DNA from: Deinococcus planocerae
GTDB taxonomy: Bacteria > Deinococcota > Deinococci > Deinococcales > Deinococcaceae
Assembly (NCBI RefSeq): GCF_002869765.1
Contig: NZ_PNOR01000008.1
Span: 1 to 64,000 of the forward strand
Reading direction: 5' to 3'
Length of the DNA stretch: 64,000 bases
Made by a program: the position numbers and the translations under genes. Below, in pieces: positions 1 through 13,594 of this stretch (positions are counted from its first letter, which is position 1; the number at the start of each line of letters is the position of its first letter). The notes beneath the pieces are model-generated. The model was not told the DNA's origin and did not search any database. It saw only the letters and a list, made by a program, of their open reading frames with translations.

Positions 1-128
<128 letters not shown>

Positions 129-166
129 GCTCCGCTTTGCTCTTCACCATCCTTGTCCTGTATCCC

Positions 167-200
167 CACACCCCCCGCCCCCGCGGGGGGTGTGCGTTTT
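167..200 (+). terminator. Intrinsic terminator after 16S rRNA
   Basis: A perfect 12-bp stem (167-178 with 183-194, 5' arm CACACCCCCCGC) closes a CCCC loop and is followed by CGTTTT. It lies about 45 nt past the mature 16S end and before irrE, so it ends the 16S transcript before any 23S gene. Confidence 0.85.
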
Positions 201-276
201 GGCCCCGGTCCAATTGGTTCGTGCCAGTTTGTACTGACTTGTCCCGAACCCAGGCGGATCACGGTAAGCTGCGGGG

Positions 277-1140
277 GTGACGCAGGGCCAGCCTCCCTCA
301 GACTCGGTGCCGGACGTGACGGCCCCCGCGCTCGGGCCCGCCAAGGCGCGGATGCGGGAGTTGGCGGCGGCCTACGCGCGGACGTTGCCGGGGCTGGATA
401 CGCATAGCCTGATGAGCGGGCTGGACGCCACGCTGACCTTCATGCCGATGGGGGACCGGGACGGCGCCTACGACCCCGAACACCGCGTCGTGCTGATCAA
501 CAGCCGGGTCAGGCCCGAGCGGCAGCGCTTCACGCTCGCGCACGAGATCAGCCACGCGCTGCTGCTCGCCGACGACGATCTGCTCAGCGACCTCCACGAC
601 GCCTATGAGGGTGAGCGGCTGGAACAGGTGATCGAAACGCTGTGCAATGTGGGCGCCGCCGCCCTGCTCATGCCGGGGCCCCTCATCGACGAGGTACTCG
701 CGCGCTTCGGGCCGACGGGGCGCGCCCTCGCGGAACTCGCCCGCCGGGCCGACGTGAGCGCGAGCAGCGCCCTGTACGCCCTCGCCGAGCGCACACCGCA
801 ACCCGTCTTGTACGCGGTGTGTGCGCTGAGCCGGGTGGACGCCGAACCCGACGAGGAGGAGGCGCGTCCCTCCCCCGCCAAGGCCCTCACCGTGCGGGCG
901 AGCAGCGCCGCCCCCGGCGTCAAGTACAGCCTGCGGCCCGGCACCCCCATCCCGGGAGACCACCCGGTCGCCGTGGCGCTGAGCACCCTCCTGCCTATCG
1001 GCCAGGAGAGCTACGTGCCCTTTCGCTCGGGGCGGCGGATGCCCGCCTACGTGGACGCCTTCCCCGACCGGCAGCGCGTGATGGTGAGCTTCGCCCTGCC
1101 CGCGCGGGCGGCCAAGGGAGAGGACGACCCTGCGGGCTGA
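277..1140 (+). CDS. irrE: Radiation-response metalloprotease IrrE/PprI
   Basis: 287-aa ImmA/IrrE-family zinc protease. The HEXXH motif is HEISH (residues 89-93) and the third zinc ligand is Glu120 in the helix before LCNVGAAA. The C-terminal half corresponds to the GAF-like sensor domain of the Deinococcus proteins. In Deinococcus, IrrE cleaves the repressor DdrO after DNA damage and so induces the RDR regulon (established knowledge). Length is close to D. deserti IrrE. The GTG start is supported by a -10-like TAAGCT at 265-270 exactly 6 nt upstream, the usual leaderless spacing. folP-folB-folK follow after 73 nt, the same order as in D. radiodurans. No damage-response operator was recognised upstream. 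Confidence 0.95.
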   Translation: MTQGQPPSDSVPDVTAPALGPAKARMRELAAAYARTLPGLDTHSLMSGLDATLTFMPMGDRDGAYDPEHRVVLINSRVRPERQRFTLAHEISHALLLADDDLLSDLHDAYEGERLEQVIETLCNVGAAALLMPGPLIDEVLARFGPTGRALAELARRADVSASSALYALAERTPQPVLYAVCALSRVDAEPDEEEARPSPAKALTVRASSAAPGVKYSLRPGTPIPGDHPVAVALSTLLPIGQESYVPFRSGRRMPAYVDAFPDRQRVMVSFALPARAAKGEDDPAG

Positions 1141-1213
1141 GGAGCCTGCCCGGGGAGGCTGGGGGGCACGGGGGTGGCCGGCACGGACGCACCGCCTGAC
1201 CTTCGGGTTCGCG

Positions 1214-2065
1214 GTGCCCGGCGCAGAGCGGACGCCCGGCGGCTGGCAGGTGACGTGGCGGGGCTGCGCCGTGATGGGGGTGCTCAACGTGACCCCAGAC
1301 AGTTTCAGCGACGGTGGGCGGCACGCCACGCTGGAGGCGGCGCTCGGTCAGGCGCGGTCCATGCGGGACGCGGGCGCCCTGATGATCGACGTGGGCGGTG
1401 AGAGCACCCGCCCCGGTGCCGATCCCGTCCCTTTGGAGGAGGAGCTGCGCCGTGTGCTGCCGCTCATCCGCGCGCTCGTGGGCGAGGGGGTCTTGCTCAG
1501 CGTGGACACCATGAAGCCCGAGGTGGCGGAGGCGGCCCTCGCCGCCGGGGCGCACCTCATCAACGACGTGACCGGGCTGCGCGACCCGGCCATGCGGCGG
1601 GTGTGTGCCGAGCGTGGGGCCCCCGCCTGCGTGATGCACATGCAGGGCGAGCCGCGCACCATGCAACGCTCCCCGCACTACGACGACGTGGTGGAGGAAG
1701 TTCACGCCTTCTTGCGGGAACGGGCGCGGGAGGTTCTGGCGGCGGGCGTTCCGGCGGTCCTGCTCGACCCCGGGCTGGGCTTCGGCAAGACGCCCGCGCA
1801 CAACCTCGCCCTGCTGCGATCCCTGGAGGAGTTCACGGCGGAGCCCCATCCGGTCCTCGTGGCGGTGAGCCGCAAACGTCTGATCGACACGTTGGCGGGG
1901 GTGCCCGACCCCCAGGACCGGGACCCGGGCACACTCGCCCTGCACCTGCACGCCGCACGGGCGGGGGCCGCGCTGGTGCGGGCGCACGCGGCGGGGGCGC
2001 ACGTGCAGGCGCTGCGGGTGCAGGCGGCGCTCGACGGCCCAGGCCCGCTAGAATTCCGCGCATGA
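1214..2065 (+). CDS. folP: Dihydropteroate synthase
   Basis: 283-aa TIM-barrel enzyme that condenses p-aminobenzoate with 6-hydroxymethyl-dihydropterin pyrophosphate in folate synthesis; it is the sulfonamide target. Pterin/phosphate-site signatures are clear: VLNVTPDSFSDGG near residues 23-35, DVGGESTRPGA near 58-68 and SRKRLID near 218. The start is taken as GTG 1214, about 20 residues before the first motif; no strong ribosome-binding site decides it. The stop overlaps the folB start by 4 nt (ATGA), so the two are translationally coupled. It is the first of three folate genes behind irrE. Confidence 0.93.
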   Translation: MPGAERTPGGWQVTWRGCAVMGVLNVTPDSFSDGGRHATLEAALGQARSMRDAGALMIDVGGESTRPGADPVPLEEELRRVLPLIRALVGEGVLLSVDTMKPEVAEAALAAGAHLINDVTGLRDPAMRRVCAERGAPACVMHMQGEPRTMQRSPHYDDVVEEVHAFLRERAREVLAAGVPAVLLDPGLGFGKTPAHNLALLRSLEEFTAEPHPVLVAVSRKRLIDTLAGVPDPQDRDPGTLALHLHAARAGAALVRAHAAGAHVQALRVQAALDGPGPLEFRA

Positions 2066-2421
2066 GCCGTGTCGTTCTGGAGGGCCTGGAGTTTCACGCG
2101 CGGCACGGCGTGTACGAGACGGAGGCGGCGCTGGGGGCCCGCTTCGTGATCGACGCGGAGTTGCACTGGGCCTTCGCGGGCATCCCCGACGACCTGGGCG
2201 CCGCCGTGAACTACGCCGCCGCCTACGACGCCATCCGCGAGGAGGTCACCGGGCACCGCTGGAAGCTGATCGAGGTGCTCGCCGACCGGGTTGCCCGGCG
2301 CCTGCTGCGCGACCATCCCCGGCTGGAGCGCGTGACGGTGCGGGTCCACAAACCGTTCGCGCCGCTGCCGGGCGTCTTCCGCGACGTGTACGCCGAGCTG
2401 ACCCTGCGCCCGGGCGAGTGA
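2062..2421 (+). CDS. folB: Dihydroneopterin aldolase
   Basis: 119 aa, normal for FolB, which cleaves 7,8-dihydroneopterin to 6-hydroxymethyl-dihydropterin and glycolaldehyde. Family features are the N-terminal GLEFHARHGVYETE segment, the central Glu-containing VNYAAAYDAI and the C-terminal Lys in VRVHKPFAPLPG. The start ATG overlaps the folP stop (ATGA) and its stop overlaps the folK start (TGATG), so the three folate enzymes are made as one coupled unit. The reading frame stays open well upstream inside folP, but the homologous protein begins only here. Confidence 0.92.
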   Translation: MSRVVLEGLEFHARHGVYETEAALGARFVIDAELHWAFAGIPDDLGAAVNYAAAYDAIREEVTGHRWKLIEVLADRVARRLLRDHPRLERVTVRVHKPFAPLPGVFRDVYAELTLRPGE

Positions 2422-2948
2422 TGCCCCGGGGCGAGGTCGCCTACGTCGCCCTGGGGGCCAACCTGGGCGACGCCCACCGCACCCTGCGCGGCGCGCGGGA
2501 CGCGCTCGCCCGGTTGGGCCCGCTGACTGGGGTCAGTCGGCTGTACCGCACGGCGCCCGTCGGTGGGCCCCCCGGCCAGCCCGACTACCTCAACGCCGCC
2601 GTCCGGCTCGTCACGCCGCTGGGGCCCGCCGAATTGCTCGGGGCGCTGCACGAGATCGAGCGCTCTGCCGGGCGCGTTCGCCGGGAGCGGTGGGAGGCGC
2701 GCCCCCTTGACCTCGACCTGATTCTCTACGGGCGTGAGGTGCGGGACACGCCCGGCCTGACGTTGCCCCATCCGCGCGCCTGGGAGCGGGCCTTCGTCCT
2801 CGCGCCGCTGGCGGACCTCGACGCCGCACTCACCCATCCGGAGAGCGGGGAGACGGTGGCGGCGGCCCTGGCGCGGGTGGGCTGGGAGGGCGTGGCGCCC
2901 GTGGCGCCGGACTGGGAGGGGAAGACGGGCAGGGCAGCGGGCGGGTGA
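2421..2948 (+). CDS. folK: 6-hydroxymethyl-7,8-dihydropterin pyrophosphokinase
   Basis: 175-aa HPPK that transfers pyrophosphate from ATP to 6-hydroxymethyl-dihydropterin and so supplies FolP. Visible motifs are YVALGANLGD at the N terminus, YRTAPVGGPPGQPDYLNA in the pterin loop, RPLDLDLILYG (Mg/ATP site) and LPHPRAWERAFVLAPL. ATG 2421 shares a base with the folB stop; an in-frame GTG lies one codon earlier at 2418. The C-terminal tail after about residue 160 is not part of the usual domain. Confidence 0.92.
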   Translation: MPRGEVAYVALGANLGDAHRTLRGARDALARLGPLTGVSRLYRTAPVGGPPGQPDYLNAAVRLVTPLGPAELLGALHEIERSAGRVRRERWEARPLDLDLILYGREVRDTPGLTLPHPRAWERAFVLAPLADLDAALTHPESGETVAAALARVGWEGVAPVAPDWEGKTGRAAGG

Positions 2949-3013
2949 GGGCGCTTTCCGGGTGACAGGGCTTCCTGTCGGCGGGGGCGGTCCACGCTAT
3001 GCTGCGCCTTGAC

Positions 3014-3481
3014 ATGAGCGAGCTGACCTCCCCTAAGCGTCACGGCAAGCTGGGGCGCACCCTGCTGTGGGTTTCCATCGTCTTGAGCGTGTTGCTGCTG
3101 GGCTTCGTGACGGCCCTGAGCATCCGGACCAACCCCTACGACAGTAACGCCGAGGCAAACGGCATCAGCAAGTTCAAGTTCATCGAGGAATGCCGGGCGC
3201 AACTGGCCGAGGCCCAGGAGCTGGAGACCCTGCGGGGCGTCCTTCAGCAGACCGGTCAGTTGCGCCCCAACCAGAACCTGCATGCCGACATCGGCGCCGA
3301 GCCGGCGGAGATCGTCGCCAACACCCAGGCGGCCCCGCAGGGCGGCTGGACCTTGAGCGCCCCCGCCAACATCAGCATTCAGGGCCAGCGGGCCGTGCTG
3401 GGTCAGCTCGGAATGCAGTGCGCCCACGACCGGGCCCAGGGCCGGACGATTGCCCAGATTCAGCTTCCCGGCGCCCAGTAA
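3014..3481 (+). CDS. Membrane-anchored protein of unknown function
   Basis: 155 aa. One hydrophobic helix (about residues 15-37, TLLWVSIVLSVLLLGFVTAL) follows a basic N terminus, giving a short cytoplasmic tail and a soluble outer domain of about 110 residues. The outer domain starts with an Ala/Glu-rich helix and contains two cysteines that could pair. I recognise no family. ATG 3014 is preferred over ATG 2999 because the latter lies inside a -10-like TATGCT (2998-3003); 3014 then sits 10 nt downstream as a near-leaderless start. A terminator follows at 3506. Confidence 0.7.
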   Translation: MSELTSPKRHGKLGRTLLWVSIVLSVLLLGFVTALSIRTNPYDSNAEANGISKFKFIEECRAQLAEAQELETLRGVLQQTGQLRPNQNLHADIGAEPAEIVANTQAAPQGGWTLSAPANISIQGQRAVLGQLGMQCAHDRAQGRTIAQIQLPGAQ

Positions 3482-3505
3482 GTCGGCCTTCTGCGCCCGG
3501 TTGCC

Positions 3506-3547
3506 ACCACGCCGCCCTGCGAAAGCTTGGGCGGCGTGGTCGTTTCC
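3506..3547 (+). terminator. Intrinsic terminator between convergent genes
   Basis: A perfect 12-bp stem (3506-3517 ACCACGCCGCCC with 3529-3540) with an 11-nt loop is followed by CGTTTCC on the plus strand. It ends the gene stopping at 3481; the opposing gene stops at 3555. Confidence 0.8.
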
Positions 3548-3554
3548 TCGCGCC

Positions 3555-3869
<315 letters not shown>

Positions 3870-3876
3870 GGGATGG

Positions 3877-3896
3877 ATTCTAGCCCAGGCTATCCT
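3877..3896. promoter_or_regulatory. Divergent leaderless promoter pair
   Basis: Two -10 elements face apart inside 20 bp: TAGAAT on the minus strand (3882-3877), 7 nt before ATG 3869, and TATCCT on the plus strand (3891-3896), 6 nt before ATG 3903. Each -35 region must fall at or inside the other gene's start, so the two polymerases would compete for the same DNA. Confidence 0.6.
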
Positions 3897-3902
3897 GCGC
3901 GC

Positions 3903-4148
3903 ATGACCGGCTGGCTGGGGGCCGCGCTCCTGATCCTCGCGGGGTTCGGCTGGGGCACCCGCCTCTCGGGCCGGGGTGAATCCCCCGTGCCGCTCTGGGC
4001 CGTCCTCCTTCTCACCCTGGGTGCCAGCGTGTTCGGCCTGGGGCTGACCATCGAGGCGTTTCTGGCCGGGCAGGACGGGCCGCTCCTCGTGGGCGCGGTC
4101 GGGGCGCTCGCGGCGGCGATGCTGGCGGTGTTCACGGGGCGGGAGTAG
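3903..4148 (+). CDS. Small three-helix membrane protein
   Basis: 81 aa with three hydrophobic segments at about residues 2-18, 30-50 and 58-76, separated by an arginine/glutamate loop (RLSGRGES) and an acidic loop (AGQDG). No enzymatic motif is visible and the family is unknown to me. The start is fixed by TATCCT 6 nt upstream. It ends 55 bp before the convergent pnp, with a hairpin between. Confidence 0.7.
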   Translation: MTGWLGAALLILAGFGWGTRLSGRGESPVPLWAVLLLTLGASVFGLGLTIEAFLAGQDGPLLVGAVGALAAAMLAVFTGRE

Positions 4149-4154
4149 GGAAGA

Positions 4155-4196
4155 GGGCCGCCCTCCCGACGTGGGAAAGCGGCCCCCCGGGTTTTC
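4155..4196. terminator. Hairpin between convergent genes
   Basis: GGGCCGC (4155-4161) pairs with GCGGCCC (4179-4185), followed on the plus strand by CCCGGGTTTT. It lies between the gene ending at 4148 and pnp ending at 4203. The T run favours termination of the plus-strand transcript; the minus-strand side is weaker. Confidence 0.6.
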
Positions 4197-4202
4197 TCCT
4201 GC

Positions 4203-6374
<2,172 letters not shown>

Positions 6375-6478
6375 CGAGAAAGTCTATCCTGTGCGCCCGC
6401 TGGAAAAAGGGCTGGGGGACAGGGTGGAGAAAGGCTCAAGTGCCGCGAACCGGGGGCAGGTTTGCCACACTCTGAGGC

Positions 6479-6988
6479 ATGTCCGAGCACATGTCTTTGG
6501 GGAGGGAAAAGTTGGAAGAGCTGGTCCGTACCTGGCAGGCCCTCCTCGGCCTGAACGAGTGGACCGTCCGGCTGGAACTGGTGCGGTTCAAGCGCCCCTG
6601 GCAGAGCGGTGACGTGAAAGTCGATCCGGTTCACCGTACGGCGCTGCTCCTGCTGTCCGAAGAGCCCTTCCGCGACGAGGAGGAGACCATCGTTCATGAG
6701 CTGGTTCATGTGGTGCTGTGGCCCCTCGACACGGCGGCGATGGACCTAGCGGAAGTCACCGGGCCGGAAGGGTCGGCAATGCGAGAGTTCGCACGCTCGA
6801 CCGTGTTCCGCGCCCTAGAACCCGTGACGGAGCAGCTTACGCGGGCGCTCCTCAGGGCACGGGGACACGCGGCCCGCCCTGTTTGGGATGTGCTGGAGGC
6901 CGAGGCCGCCGAGCGCGCGGAGTTCGGGCGGGTGGCTGCCTCCGGAGAAGGGGGAGAAGCGACCGAGCCGCACAAGGGTGAAGCGTGA
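6479..6988 (+). CDS. HEXXH-motif protein, putative metal-dependent hydrolase
   Basis: 169 aa. A single zinc-protease-like motif, HELVHVVL (near residues 73-80), sits in a helix after a strand-rich N-terminal half (WTVRLELVRF, VDPVHRTALLLLS). This resembles SprT-like or M78-like minimal domains, but I cannot place the third ligand with confidence. The Ala/Arg-rich C terminus is probably helical. CACACT lies 7 nt before the chosen ATG; a second ATG at 6491 is possible. The gene ends 7 bp from the convergent GrpB-family gene. Confidence 0.7.
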   Translation: MSEHMSLGREKLEELVRTWQALLGLNEWTVRLELVRFKRPWQSGDVKVDPVHRTALLLLSEEPFRDEEETIVHELVHVVLWPLDTAAMDLAEVTGPEGSAMREFARSTVFRALEPVTEQLTRALLRARGHAARPVWDVLEAEAAERAEFGRVAASGEGGEATEPHKGEA

Positions 6989-6995
6989 GGAGTGT

Positions 6996-7616
6996 TCAGT
7001 CCGCGTCGTCCCCGGGGTTTTCGGCGGTGTGAGCGGCCAAGGCCCGCGCGAGGATTTCTCGGATCAGCGGGGCTTTGGCGTTGTTGTACTCGTGCATGTA
7101 ACTGAAGTCGCGCCCCGCCAGTTCCCGTTTCAGCTCCCCGTACCGCCGTCGGTCGTCCCCCTGCGTCCTGAGCCAGTCGCGGAAGATCGGGTGCCGCCGG
7201 GCCTCCGGGCTGCCGAGGGTCCAGACGTGCAGGTTGCTGTCCGTGTCCGGTCCCCCCAACATCCGGTGCTCGTGCCAGTCGGGCTCGCGGAGGACGAGAC
7301 GGTAGCCCGCGCCCTCCAGGATGGGCAGATAGGCGGCCTCGTCGGTGGAGTCGGCCAGAGACAGGTCGAGGTCGATGATGGGCTTGGCGGGCAGGCCCGG
7401 CACCGCCGTGGAGCCCACGTGTTCGAGGGCCAGCACGCGCTCGCCCAGCAGGGCGCGGAGGCGGGCCGCCTCCCGCTCGTACAGGCGCGGCCACTCGGGG
7501 TCGTATTCCGTCACCTCCACCCGGCCCGTGAGCCTGGGCATCTCGCCCACCCAGGCGGCCTGCGCCTGCTCTGCGGTCAGGGGTTCGTCGTCCGGCAGGA
7601 GGGGATGTTTGCTCAT
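6996..7616 (-). CDS. GrpB family protein (nucleotidyltransferase fold)
   Basis: 206 aa. Matches the GrpB/UPF0157 family: VTEYDPEWPRLYEREAARL at about 35-53, the GSTAVPGLPAKPIIDLDLS core near 68-86 with the Gly-Ser and Asp-x-Asp of the polymerase-beta nucleotidyltransferase fold, and the C-terminal YNNAKAPLIREIL. Fusions of this domain to CoaE occur in actinobacteria; here it stands alone, so the substrate is unknown. The ATG at 7616 lies 7 nt after GACAAT; the frame stays open further upstream but loses family similarity. Confidence 0.85.
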   Translation of the reverse strand: MSKHPLLPDDEPLTAEQAQAAWVGEMPRLTGRVEVTEYDPEWPRLYEREAARLRALLGERVLALEHVGSTAVPGLPAKPIIDLDLSLADSTDEAAYLPILEGAGYRLVLREPDWHEHRMLGGPDTDSNLHVWTLGSPEARRHPIFRDWLRTQGDDRRRYGELKRELAGRDFSYMHEYNNAKAPLIREILARALAAHTAENPGDDAD

Positions 7617-7725
7617 CGGGAGGATTGTCTGCCTTGGCCTGGCCCCGGGACAATGCGCTGAATGGGCTAGAGGAAGGTGCCCGGTGGACGACTTCCGCCT
7701 GGCAGGTCCGCGTAGACTTGCCCCG

Positions 7726-9762
<2,037 letters not shown>

Positions 9763-9797
9763 GGGGGTAGGGGTTTGCCCGCCCGTTAAGCTGGGCC

Positions 9798-10544
9798 ATG
9801 ACCAGAGTCGTCCTGATCACGGGCGGGAGCCGGGGGATCGGCGCGGCCACGGCCCGGCTCGCGGCGCTTCAGGGATACGCGGTGGGGGTCAACTACCGGC
9901 AGGACGCCGGGGCTGCCGGGGAAATCGTGCGCGAGATCGAGTGTTCGGGCGGTCGGGCACTCGCCGTGCGGGCCGACGTTGGGCGTGAGGACGACGTGGA
10001 GCGGCTTTTCGGTGAGGTCGAGGCGGGGCTGGGCCGGGTCACGGCGCTGGTGAACAATGCGGGGGTGCTGGAGCGGCAGACGCGGGTGGAGGAGATGGAC
10101 GCGGCCCGGCTCGCCCGGGTCCTGACGACCAACGTGATCGGCAGCTTCCTGTGTGCGGGGGCAGCGGTGCGGCGCATGTCCACCCGGCGCGGGGGCGCGG
10201 GCGGCGTGATCGTCAACGTCTCGTCACGGGCCTCCGTGCTGGGGTCACCGGGCGAGTATGTCGATTACGCGGCCTCCAAGGGGGCGGTCGATACCCTCAC
10301 GGTCGGCCTCGCGCGTGAGGTGGCCGCCGAGGGCATCCGGGTCTGCGCGGTGCGGCCCGGATTGATCGAGACCGAGATTCACGCGCTCGGTGGGGAACCG
10401 GGTCGCGTCACCCGGCTGGCCCCAGGCATCCCGCTGGGGCGCGGCGGCAGCCCGGAGGAGGTCGCCCAGGCCATCCTGTGGCTCCTCTCGGACGAGGCGA
10501 GCTACGTCACCGGCGCGCTGCTCGACGTGGGCGGCGGACGCTGA
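9798..10544 (+). CDS. SDR family NAD(P)-dependent oxidoreductase
   Basis: 248 aa, classical short-chain dehydrogenase. The cofactor motif ITGGSRGIG is at residues 7-15, NNAG near 89-92, catalytic Ser in VNVSSRAS, and YAASK (Tyr/Lys) near 154-158. The first Arg after the glycine motif and NYR at strand two suggest NADP(H). It resembles glucose/3-oxoacyl-ACP reductase-like proteins; the substrate is not determined. TAAGCT lies 5 nt before ATG. The gene begins 35 bp after the molybdoenzyme and may be expressed separately. Confidence 0.88.
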   Translation: MTRVVLITGGSRGIGAATARLAALQGYAVGVNYRQDAGAAGEIVREIECSGGRALAVRADVGREDDVERLFGEVEAGLGRVTALVNNAGVLERQTRVEEMDAARLARVLTTNVIGSFLCAGAAVRRMSTRRGGAGGVIVNVSSRASVLGSPGEYVDYAASKGAVDTLTVGLAREVAAEGIRVCAVRPGLIETEIHALGGEPGRVTRLAPGIPLGRGGSPEEVAQAILWLLSDEASYVTGALLDVGGGR

Positions 10545-10612
10545 CGGCCCCCGGGAGTCCCGGGCCGCGAAGCTCATCCCTATCCCTACCTATACCTATA
10601 CTGAGCCCCGCC

Positions 10613-11725
10613 ATGACGACGCCTTCCGCACCCGCCGACGCTTCCCTGCCCACGACGGTGCCCGGAAAGCGACAGGACGCCGGGGACCGTCTTCCCGCCG
10701 TGGACGTGTTCCGGGGGCTGGCAATCGTGGCGGTCGTGGCGCACCACCTCACCGGGCTCGCCCTGCGGCACGCGGAGGCGGGCTCGACCCTGAGTACCGG
10801 CATCGCCGTCGTCAACCGCTCGCTGCATTTCGTCGTGCCCGCCTTCGTATTTATGACGGCGCTGGTGCTCACCCGCTCGGCGATGCGCCGCCTGGACCTC
10901 GGCAAGTATTACGCGGCGCGCATTCGCACGGCGCTGCTCCCCTACCTGCTCTGGACGGTGCTCTACGTGCTCTTCCGGGTCCTCACCCGTCAGGACCCCC
11001 CCTCGGTCCTCGCCGACCCGGAACGCTGGCAGGTGTGGGTGCAGTACGGTAAGGGGTACTTCCACCTCTACTTCCTGCTGATCGTCCTCCAGTTCTACCT
11101 CGTGCTGCCGCTGCTGCTGCCCCTGTGGCGGCGGCGCTGGCCCTTTTTGGGGGTGTTGATCGCGGCCTTCACGTTGCAATTTCTGGTGTTCTGGCTTAAC
11201 CGCGCAGGTGTCCTGAGCTTCCGCTTCCCCGGCACGATGGCGCTGTGGTACGTCCCCGCCCTCACCCTGGGGATGTACTTCGGGGCCAACGAGGGAGCGT
11301 TCGAGGCGCTGTGGGCACGGTGGCGTTGGTGGTTCGTGGGGGCTGCCGTGCTGGCGCTGGCGTGGTACGTGCCCGTCGCCGTTACCCTGCTCCAGGGCGG
11401 GCGGGTGAGCAGCGTGACGTACAGCGCGGCGAACTGGACCTTCACGGCGGCGGCGGTCCTCGCCCTGTTCGGGCTGGCGCAGGTGCTGGCTCCCCTCCAG
11501 ACGCGGTGGAGAGGGGTCCTCGTCTACCTGGGCACGGTGAGCCTCCAGATCTATCTGCTCCACCCGGCGGTGCTGGGGTTCCTGGAGCGGCTGGGCTTTC
11601 CGGGCCACTCGGCCACGTTCCTCGCGGTGCTCGCCCTCTATGGCCTGATCGCCCTGGGCATCCCGGTGCTGATCGCGCGGCTGCTGGAAGGCAGGGCCCT
11701 GTCGCGCTGGCTGTTCGGTCGCTGA
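10613..11725 (+). CDS. Acyltransferase 3 family membrane protein
   Basis: 370 aa. After a polar N terminus, VDVFRGLAIVAVVAHHLTG (near 30-48) carries the conserved Arg and the active-site His of the OafA/acyltransferase-3 fold, and about ten hydrophobic helices follow. Such enzymes move acyl groups onto envelope sugars; the acceptor is unknown. The ATG at 10613 is preceded by overlapping TATACC/TATACT boxes (10591-10602, 10 nt spacing) in a TATCCC-TACC-TATACC-TATACT run. It follows the SDR gene by about 70 bp. Confidence 0.85.
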   Translation: MTTPSAPADASLPTTVPGKRQDAGDRLPAVDVFRGLAIVAVVAHHLTGLALRHAEAGSTLSTGIAVVNRSLHFVVPAFVFMTALVLTRSAMRRLDLGKYYAARIRTALLPYLLWTVLYVLFRVLTRQDPPSVLADPERWQVWVQYGKGYFHLYFLLIVLQFYLVLPLLLPLWRRRWPFLGVLIAAFTLQFLVFWLNRAGVLSFRFPGTMALWYVPALTLGMYFGANEGAFEALWARWRWWFVGAAVLALAWYVPVAVTLLQGGRVSSVTYSAANWTFTAAAVLALFGLAQVLAPLQTRWRGVLVYLGTVSLQIYLLHPAVLGFLERLGFPGHSATFLAVLALYGLIALGIPVLIARLLEGRALSRWLFGR

Positions 11726-11762
11726 CGGCCCCGGCTCCCGGCTTCTGTTAGTCTCTGCCGCG

Positions 11763-12668
11763 ATGAAGCGCGTGGTGCTCTCCCTCTTCCTGTCGTCCGC
11801 CGCCCTCGCCGCCACGCCTCCCGTGCCGCCTGCGGCCACGCTCCCGTCCGCCCCGCTCGCCCAAGCCCAGCCGGGTTCGGAGGTCGCCCTGCCCGAGCCC
11901 CTGCGCTTTCCGCATCCGCTCGGCGACGCTTTCTTGTTTCGCCCCGCCGCGTGTCCCCCCGCCTGCCCGCTCGTGGTCGTCTCGCACTCGCGCGGCATGA
12001 CCTCCGAGGTCAGCCTGACCCGGCCCCACCTGCGCTCCCTGTACGCGCGGCTGCTCGGGGCCGGGTATGCCGTCCTCGTGAGCAACGACGCGGGGGCCAC
12101 GACCTGGGGGGCGCCGCAAACGCTGACCTACCTCGCCGACATGCGCTCGCGGGCGATCCGCACCTTCCCCTTCAACGGGCGCACCTACAACTTCGGGTAT
12201 TCGATGGGGGGCTTGCCCGCCCTGCTCACGGCCTTTTACCCGGTCTACCCCGTGTCGGGCGTGGTGCTGCTCGACGCCGAGGTCAACCTCCGCGACGTCT
12301 GGCAGGGAAGCAACGCCACCTTCCGGAGCGACATCGCCGCCGCGCACGGGGTGAGCCAGGGGACGCCCCTTCCCCCCCGGCGCGACCCCTTCAACGATTT
12401 CAACACTCCCCAGGCGGCCCAGGTTCCGCTGCTCGTGGCGGGCAGCCCGGAGGATCAGGTCGTGCCCTTCGCCCGTCACGGCGAGGCCATCTTCGCCCGC
12501 ACCACCTCGCCCGAGAGCCGCCTCGTGCGTCTGACGGGGCCCCACCTGGGTGGCTCGCACTTCGGGGACGCCCTCGTGAACGAGATGCTGGCCTTCCTGA
12601 ACCGACTGGAGCAGCGGGTCACGCCCGATCAGGGCGCCCTTCCCGGTCCGTCGGGCGAGGTCAACTAG
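11763..12668 (+). CDS. Secreted alpha/beta hydrolase
   Basis: 301 aa with an N-terminal signal peptide (MKRVVLSLFLSSAALAA, likely cut near residue 17) and a Pro/Ala-rich linker. The nucleophile elbow is GYSMGG (near 143-148), the oxyanion loop VVSHSRGM, and Asp and His candidates lie at SPEDQVVP and PHLGGSHFG. Two Cys pairs near residues 65-70 may form a disulfide, as expected outside the cytoplasm. It resembles dienelactone hydrolase or chlorophyllase-like esterases; substrate unknown. TAGTCT lies 8 nt before ATG. Convergent with the next gene, 6 bp apart. Confidence 0.82.
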   Translation: MKRVVLSLFLSSAALAATPPVPPAATLPSAPLAQAQPGSEVALPEPLRFPHPLGDAFLFRPAACPPACPLVVVSHSRGMTSEVSLTRPHLRSLYARLLGAGYAVLVSNDAGATTWGAPQTLTYLADMRSRAIRTFPFNGRTYNFGYSMGGLPALLTAFYPVYPVSGVVLLDAEVNLRDVWQGSNATFRSDIAAAHGVSQGTPLPPRRDPFNDFNTPQAAQVPLLVAGSPEDQVVPFARHGEAIFARTTSPESRLVRLTGPHLGGSHFGDALVNEMLAFLNRLEQRVTPDQGALPGPSGEVN

Positions 12669-12674
12669 GGCCCC

Positions 12675-13031
<357 letters not shown>

Positions 13032-13058
13032 GGGGGGAGTGTAAGGGTCCTGGTGCGC

Positions 13059-13594
13059 TCAGGGCAGCGGCAGGAAAAAGTTCTGGCCGTGCTGTGGACC
13101 AAAGACCGAGTACACCGCGCCGTCTTCAGGAGCGCGCGGCTGATTCCGTAGATTGAACCGCAGGTGATCGATCCGGCAGGCCAGTCGCTCGTTCGGCAGG
13201 CCGCATACCACCTCGCGATTGTGCCCATCCAGCGAGGCCACGGCTCCCGGGGTCAGCCTAGTGACCGGAAACAGATTGGCCCGCGCCACCGCGTCGAGTT
13301 CCGCCCCAGTGGGCGGGCGGCCCCGCCAGGCGATCAACTCTTCCGTGATCTGGTCATCTCCCATATTGGGGTGCAGGAACACCACCGGGCCGTCCACCTC
13401 GCGCATGACCCGCGCGGCGGCCTTGCAGTACAGGTCGATGCGGCTGCGCGCGCACACCTTGATCCACTGACGCGACGAGGCCGGACTCTGAAGGTCCAGC
13501 CCCGCCTGCCAGATATAAGCGCCGATAAGTCCTACCGGGACCAGAAAGATCAGGATGGCCAGGACGAAAAGAAGCCGCCGTGCCCCCGACCGCC

